Below, piece after piece: positions 63,418 to 64,000 of a DNA stretch of 64,000 nt. Under the pieces are notes generated by a model. It was not told the DNA's origin and searched no databases. It worked only from the letters and a program-made list of their open reading frames with translations. The position numbers and the translations under genes were made by a program. The stretch comes from Anolis sagrei. Its lineage: Eukaryota; Chordata; Lepidosauria; Squamata; Anolidae. Numbering within the stretch: the stretch's first letter is position 1; every line of letters starts with the position of its first letter. The stretch spans positions 243,661,571 to 243,725,570 of the forward strand of contig NC_090024.1 in assembly GCF_037176765.1 (NCBI RefSeq). The letters are read 5' to 3'.

Positions 63418-64000
63418 TTTTTCAAAGGCTTTCACGGCTGGAATCACTGAGTTGTTGTAGGTTTTTTCAGGCTGTATGGCCATGTTCTAGAGGCATTCTC
63501 TCCTGACGTTTCGTCTGCATCTATGGCAAGTATCCTCAGAGGTAGTGAGGTCTGTTAGAACCAGGAAAAAGGGTTTATATATCTGTGGAATGACCAGGGT
63601 GGGACAAAGGACTCTTGTCTGCTGGAGCTAGGTGTGAATGTTTCAACTGACCACCTTGATTAGCATATAATGGCCTGACAGTGCCTAGAGCAAACTTTTG
63701 TTGAGAGGTGATTAGATGTCCTTGTTTGTTTCCTCTTTGTTGTTGTGCTGTTGTAATTTTAGAGTTTTTTAATACTGGTAGCCAGATTTTGTTCATTTTC
63801 ATGGTCTCTTCCTTTCTGTTGAAATTGTCCACATGCTTCTTGTGGATTTCAATGGCTTCTCTGTGTAGTGTGACATGGTGGTTGTGAGAGTGGTTCAGCA
63901 TTTCTGTGTTCTCAAATCATATGCTGTGTCCAGGCTGGTTCATCAGGTGCTCTGCTATGGCTGACCTCTCTGGTTGAAGGAGTCTGCAGTGCCTTTCATG
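63418..64000 (-). mobile_element. Penelope-like element, 3' end and GIY-YIG coding, running off the window
   Basis: In reverse orientation it encodes HERHCRLLQP-type sequence at the window edge, then NHSHNHHVTLHREAIEIHKK, HVDNFNRKEETMKMNKIWLP, and then a 3' UTR ending in the TCAAAGGCTTTCACGGCTGG terminus. It links the terminal repeats at 19.4 and 56.0 kb to PLE coding sequence. It sits in intron 4 of the BPIFB-like gene. Confidence 0.9.
63502..63542 (-). ncRNA. Hammerhead-ribozyme-like motif in PLE
   Basis: Same arrangement as 56038-56078: CCU, CUGAGGA, stem II (weakened to about 4 pairs), GAAAC, GUC and AGG. Probably inactive or weak. Confidence 0.45.

Overview
The window looks like repeat-dense nuclear DNA of a squamate reptile. 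The evidence is the mixture of elements: CR1, L2, L1 and an RTE-BovB LINE, Penelope-like elements (PLEs), several hAT families with 8-bp target duplications, a Ngaro/DIRS-type element, solo LTRs and long microsatellites. This is recognition by eye; no database search was run, and the species is not determined.

Layout. 0-13.4 kb: long purine- or pyrimidine-rich simple-sequence tracts, partly duplicated between 2.4 and 9.5 kb, with L1 pieces between them. One young 5'-truncated L1 (4700-7349) is flanked by an unusually long direct repeat of about 196 bp. 13.4-15.5 kb: CR1, LINE tails and a GC-rich stretch. 15.6-19.2 kb: a tandem satellite of about 176 bp per unit; each unit carries a near-perfect palindrome and several ATGGC/GCCAT motifs. 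19.2-28.0 kb: nested PLE, hAT, L1, L2, CR1, a solo LTR and two further LINE families. 28.2-42.2 kb: a duplicated, exon-like domain. It has good splice-acceptor-like sites, a stub of an RNF138-type RING exon, two small signal-peptide plus one-membrane-span reading frames, and 13 copies of an exon-like cassette in three blocks. A Ngaro-type fossil (28.33-33.39 kb) interrupts it, and a paralogous copy at 35.2 kb shows what the unoccupied site looks like. 42.5-64 kb: a host gene of the BPI-fold (BPIFB/LPLUNC-like) family on the + strand. Four coding exons (45359-45464, 46769-46880, 49080-49181, 63094-63246) have mutually consistent splice phases and encode a signal peptide and the start of the BPI fold. 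The rest of the gene lies beyond the right edge. Its third intron (about 13.9 kb) is filled with L2, CR1, BovB, hAT, PLE and LTR insertions.

How the parts work together. Only the BPIFB-like gene is confidently a working host gene: a secreted lipid-binding protein by family. The 28-42 kb domain may be the wreck, or a rapidly evolving remnant, of a multi-exon gene family; its function is unknown. Everything else is mobile or satellite DNA. Several insertions can be ordered by nesting: LTRs inside CR1 and L1, hAT inside L2, a LINE inside a PLE, CR1 inside the satellite.
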